26,373 nucleotides of DNA from NCBI GenBank assembly GCA_019424645.1, contig JAHYZB010000054.1:50908-77280 (forward strand). Direction: 5' to 3'. A model generated the notes under the pieces. It did not search any database. It had not been told where the DNA came from and worked only from the letters and a program-made list of their open reading frames with translations. Positions 23,980-26,373 of the stretch are shown here, piece by piece. Source of the DNA: Oxalobacter formigenes (GTDB lineage Bacteria; Pseudomonadota; Gammaproteobacteria; Burkholderiales; Burkholderiaceae_D). The stretch's first letter is position 1; each line of letters starts with the position of its first letter. The translations under genes and the position numbers were made by a program.

Positions 23980-25727
23980 TCTTTGAATTGCAGATGGTAA
24001 AGATTCGAATAGGTTCCGTTCTTTTGCAGAAGTTCGGCATGCGTTCCGATTTCCACGATTTTCCCATTGGTTATCACAGCAATTCTGTCCGCATGCTCAA
24101 TAGTGGAAAGACGATGGGCAATCACAATGGTTGTCCGACCTTTCATCAAGGTATTCAAGGCAGACTGAACAGCTTTTTCCGACTCGGTATCCAAAGCTGA
24201 GGTTGCCTCATCCAGAATAAGAATCGGCGCATCCTTGTAAATCGCACGCGCAATCGCAATCCGCTGTCGCTGACCGCCCGAAAAACTCATGCCATTTACA
24301 CCTACCGAAGCATTCACCCCTTCCGGTAACTGTTCAATCACATCTTTAAGATGTGCCGCTTCGATGGCCGCTTCAATTCTTGACAAATCAGGGTTGGCAT
24401 CCCCATAAGCCACGTTTTCCGCAACGGTTCCATCGAACAAAACGACTTGCTGGTTCACCATCGCAATTTGAGAGCGGAGACTTTTTAAAGACAGTTCCCG
24501 GATAGAAACTCCATCCAGTCTGATTTCACCAGAAGCCGGTGCATAAAATTCTGGGACCAGATGACTCAAGGTTGATTTTCCGCCTCCCGACATCCCGACC
24601 AGTGCCAATGTTTCGCCCGGATTGATCGTCAGGCAAATATCCGATAAAGCAGGCCTGCTTTGTCCTTCATAGCTAAACGTCACATGGTCGAATTCCAGTT
24701 TTCCTTTGGCTCTCCCGCTCAAGTCAAACCCATCCTGCCTTTCGATCGGAGAATCGATAAGGTTGAAAACCGACTTTGTCGCAACAATGCCCGCCTGCAA
24801 GTTGTTATTCACATCTGCCAGACGTCGAAGTGGCGGCAGCATCATCAACATGGCTGTTATGAAAGAAACGAAACCGCCAACCGTTGTTTGATCATGACTG
24901 GATTGGATCAGTGCAATCAGAATGACTACTGACACGCTTGTTGCCGCGATCAGTTGGGTCACAGGCATGGTCATCGCCTGGGTACTCACCATTTTCATCA
25001 GGAATCGTCTCAGCTGATAAATACACTCACTGAACCTGTTCTGCTCAAAGGTTTCTCCATTGAAAATCTTGATAACTTCCGAGGCACGGGTTGTCTCAGT
25101 CAGCATTTTAGTCAATTGCGCATTGACATTCCTGAAATCCTCGTTCAATTTCCTCAATCGTTTTCCTGACAATCTCATCACCACTGAAACGAGCGGGATC
25201 AGGATCATCGTCACAATGGTCAGACGCCAGTTCAGCCATAATAAATACACAAACAGGCCAAATGCCGTCAAAATATCCCGGACAATCGACGTCATGACAT
25301 TCCTGAGCATATCGACGACCTGATTTGCTTCATACATGAGCGAATTGACGACCTGTCCCAGCGAATGCTTTGAATAATAATCCCTTCCCACACGCAAGAC
25401 ACGGACATACATTTTTTCGCGCAACTGGTTGACCAGATTCGATGTTATCCAGGCCATCGTGTAATCCGTCAGAAAAGTGGCACTTCCCCGGATAACGAAA
25501 ACACCAATGATTACAAATGGAACCAGCCAGAAACTGAAGGTAGGATTTTTGACAAACCCGTCGTCCAGGACGAATTTCAGGATGACAGGAAATATTGGCT
25601 CGGTTCCGGCAGTAATCAACATACCGATCAATACAAGAATCATACGTCCCTTGTATTGGAGAGCCAGCTCGATCAATCTTTTGACAGGTAAGGATAAATT
25701 CATAAGTTCATATCGTTTTGCAAACAT
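23976..25727 (-). CDS. msbA: MsbA lipid A-core flippase (ABC exporter)
   Basis: 583 residues, a half-transporter with the six-helix membrane domain first (about 20-310) and the nucleotide-binding domain after. ATPase motifs: Walker A GMSGGGKST (378-386), Q-loop around NQQVVLFDGTVAENV (425-439), signature SFSGGQRQR with Phe for the usual Leu (481-489), Walker B ILILDEATSALD, and H-loop His538 in IAHRLS. A homodimer flips lipid A-core across the inner membrane, so its place at the head of an LPS core operon fits. The ATG at 25727 has only a weak ribosome-binding site; ATG 25703 is a possible later start. The upstream region holds two inverted repeats (25769-25789 and 25868-25906). Confidence 0.95.
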   Translation of the reverse strand: MFAKRYELMNLSLPVKRLIELALQYKGRMILVLIGMLITAGTEPIFPVILKFVLDDGFVKNPTFSFWLVPFVIIGVFVIRGSATFLTDYTMAWITSNLVNQLREKMYVRVLRVGRDYYSKHSLGQVVNSLMYEANQVVDMLRNVMTSIVRDILTAFGLFVYLLWLNWRLTIVTMILIPLVSVVMRLSGKRLRKLNEDFRNVNAQLTKMLTETTRASEVIKIFNGETFEQNRFSECIYQLRRFLMKMVSTQAMTMPVTQLIAATSVSVVILIALIQSSHDQTTVGGFVSFITAMLMMLPPLRRLADVNNNLQAGIVATKSVFNLIDSPIERQDGFDLSGRAKGKLEFDHVTFSYEGQSRPALSDICLTINPGETLALVGMSGGGKSTLSHLVPEFYAPASGEIRLDGVSIRELSLKSLRSQIAMVNQQVVLFDGTVAENVAYGDANPDLSRIEAAIEAAHLKDVIEQLPEGVNASVGVNGMSFSGGQRQRIAIARAIYKDAPILILDEATSALDTESEKAVQSALNTLMKGRTTIVIAHRLSTIEHADRIAVITNGKIVEIGTHAELLQKNGTYSNLYHLQFKE

Positions 25728-25768
25728 TCTGAATGCAAAATAAAAACATCTTTAAATTTGGCAAACCA

Positions 25769-25789
25769 TCGATCAGTATATCTGATCGA
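25769..25789. promoter_or_regulatory. Perfect dyad upstream of msbA, possible operator
   Basis: TCGATCAG-TATAT-CTGATCGA: 8 bp arms with a 5-base AT centre, 42 bp before the msbA ATG. The shape suits a dimeric regulator; it could also form a short leader hairpin. No regulator is identified. Confidence 0.45.
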
Positions 25790-25867
25790 CAGGTTTCTCA
25801 TTCTCAATACAAGAAGCAAAAAGGTGATTTTATTCGAAAAAAACCAAATAACCAATTTCAGATGAAA

Positions 25868-25906
25868 AAAGACAAGCACTTTCCATTAATCCGAAAGCTT
25901 GTCTTT
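25868..25906. other. Terminator-like stem-loop between divergent msbA and GT2 genes
   Basis: AAAGACAAGC (25868-25877) pairs with GCTTGTCTTT (25897-25906) across a 19-base loop that can pair further in part (TTT with AAA). On the minus strand it would be followed by a six-T run, on the plus strand by GTTTG. No gene ends here: msbA and the GT2 gene both start away from it. It could be a leader attenuator or a remnant of a lost gene's terminator. The 242 bp divergent region has no other recognisable feature apart from the dyad at 25769-25789. Confidence 0.5.
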
Positions 25907-25969
25907 GTTTGAAGAAAGAATTCGAATAAACTATGCAGACGTACAAAACTTGGCAAGCTATCCATTCAT

Positions 25970-26373
25970 ATGAAACTATCAGTCATTCTTATTACCAAAA
26001 ATGAAAGCGCTAATATTCTGGAATGTCTGGATAGCGTTAAATTTGCAGACGAATGGATTATAGTTGATTCAGGTAGCAATGACGATACTGTTGCGCGGAG
26101 CCGTTCTTTCGGCGCGACTGTCATTGAAACGGACTGGCCCGGTTTCGGTCCACAAAAAAACAGGGTTCTGGATGCGGCAACAGGTGACTGGATTTTATCC
26201 ATTGACGCAGACGAACGCATCACTCCAGAGCTCGCCAATGAAATTCTTCATGTTATACACTCGCCCGATACGGTGGACGCTTATGAAATCCTTCGAAAAG
26301 GATGGTATTGCGGCAAATTCATGAATCATGGCGATTGGTCAAAGGATTATGTTATCAGGCTATTCAAAAAGGG
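25970..26373 (+). CDS. WaaE-like GT2 glycosyltransferase, 5' part (3' end outside window)
   Basis: The frame from ATG 25970 stays open to the window edge, giving 134 residues. MKLSVILITKNESANILECLDSVKFADEWIIVDSGSNDDT is the nucleotide-sugar-binding start of GT2 enzymes. ETDWPGFGPQKNRVLDAATGDWILSIDADERITPEL adds the GPQKN motif and the DXD-type DAD (79-81) of the WaaE/KdtX group, which adds glucose to heptose I or a related residue of the LPS inner core in species where this is known. It is a paralogue of the frameshifted gene at 22126-22888, though well diverged. It is transcribed divergently from msbA; the ribosome-binding site is weak. Confidence 0.88.
   Translation, partial: MKLSVILITKNESANILECLDSVKFADEWIIVDSGSNDDTVARSRSFGATVIETDWPGFGPQKNRVLDAATGDWILSIDADERITPELANEILHVIHSPDTVDAYEILRKGWYCGKFMNHGDWSKDYVIRLFKK

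Noticed and set aside
25933..26001. A 23-codon leader peptide (MQTYKTWQAIHSYETISHSYYQK) overlapping the GT2 start
   Set aside because: It has no ribosome-binding site and is out of frame with the GT2 gene; nothing beyond the open frame supports it.
1..26373. CRISPR array, tRNA/rRNA genes, insertion sequence or prophage
   Set aside because: No regularly spaced repeats, no recognisable tRNA or rRNA sequence, and no transposase, integrase or phage protein were seen in the translated frames.

Overview
The window reads as a chromosomal segment of a Gram-negative betaproteobacterium, most likely order Burkholderiales and possibly the Oxalobacteraceae (an Oxalobacter-like organism). The basis is gene content and order: glnA-glnL-glnG in one operon, the row yebC-purD-nadD-rsfS-rlmH-maf-rng, and an msbA/waaF lipopolysaccharide (LPS) cluster. 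Base composition is intermediate. Between purD and nadD, where many aerobic Burkholderiales carry hemF (oxygen-dependent coproporphyrinogen oxidase), there is only a 95 bp gap, which would fit an anaerobic lifestyle. The taxonomic assignment is inference; no rRNA or other marker lies in the window.

Layout. 1-0.75 kb: 3' end of an APC-family amino-acid permease closed by a strong terminator. 0.9-2.5 kb: a COG2509-type FAD-dependent oxidoreductase. 2.5-3.1 kb (minus): a secreted NlpC/P60 cell-wall peptidase with its own sigma-70 promoter. 3.3-7.4 kb (minus): the nitrogen-regulation operon glnA-glnL(ntrB)-glnG(ntrC). It is preceded by a sigma-54 promoter and two NtrC dyads whose positions reproduce the enterobacterial glnA control region, including a possible overlapping sigma-70 promoter. 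7.6-11.7 kb: single genes in mixed orientation: a stand-alone CinA-like MoCF-domain protein, an FKBP prolyl isomerase, radC, ispH and glk.

11.9-17.8 kb (plus): a compact housekeeping run, yebC, purD, nadD, rsfS, rlmH, maf, rng. From nadD to rng the genes abut or overlap by a few bases, which suggests one transcript for NAD synthesis, ribosome silencing and maturation, nucleotide sanitation and RNA processing.

17.8-26.4 kb: LPS-core or surface-glycan biosynthesis. A tightly coupled minus-strand operon runs msbA, waaF, a WaaE-like GT2 gene, a GT4 gene and a GT2/GT7C-type gene. It is followed by two separately spaced, strongly AT-rich genes: a poorly characterised GT-B-like glycosyltransferase and a GT8 transferase. 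The GT2 gene at 22.1-22.9 kb carries an apparent one-base frameshift. A second, apparently intact WaaE-like GT2 gene starts divergently from msbA and leaves the window at its right edge. The msbA/GT2 divergent region holds two inverted repeats of unknown role.

No rRNA, tRNA, insertion sequence, integrase, phage gene or CRISPR array was recognised. No wholly new system is evident. The most noteworthy items are the glnA control region, the frameshifted glycosyltransferase, the absent hemF and the AT-rich glycosyltransferase pair.
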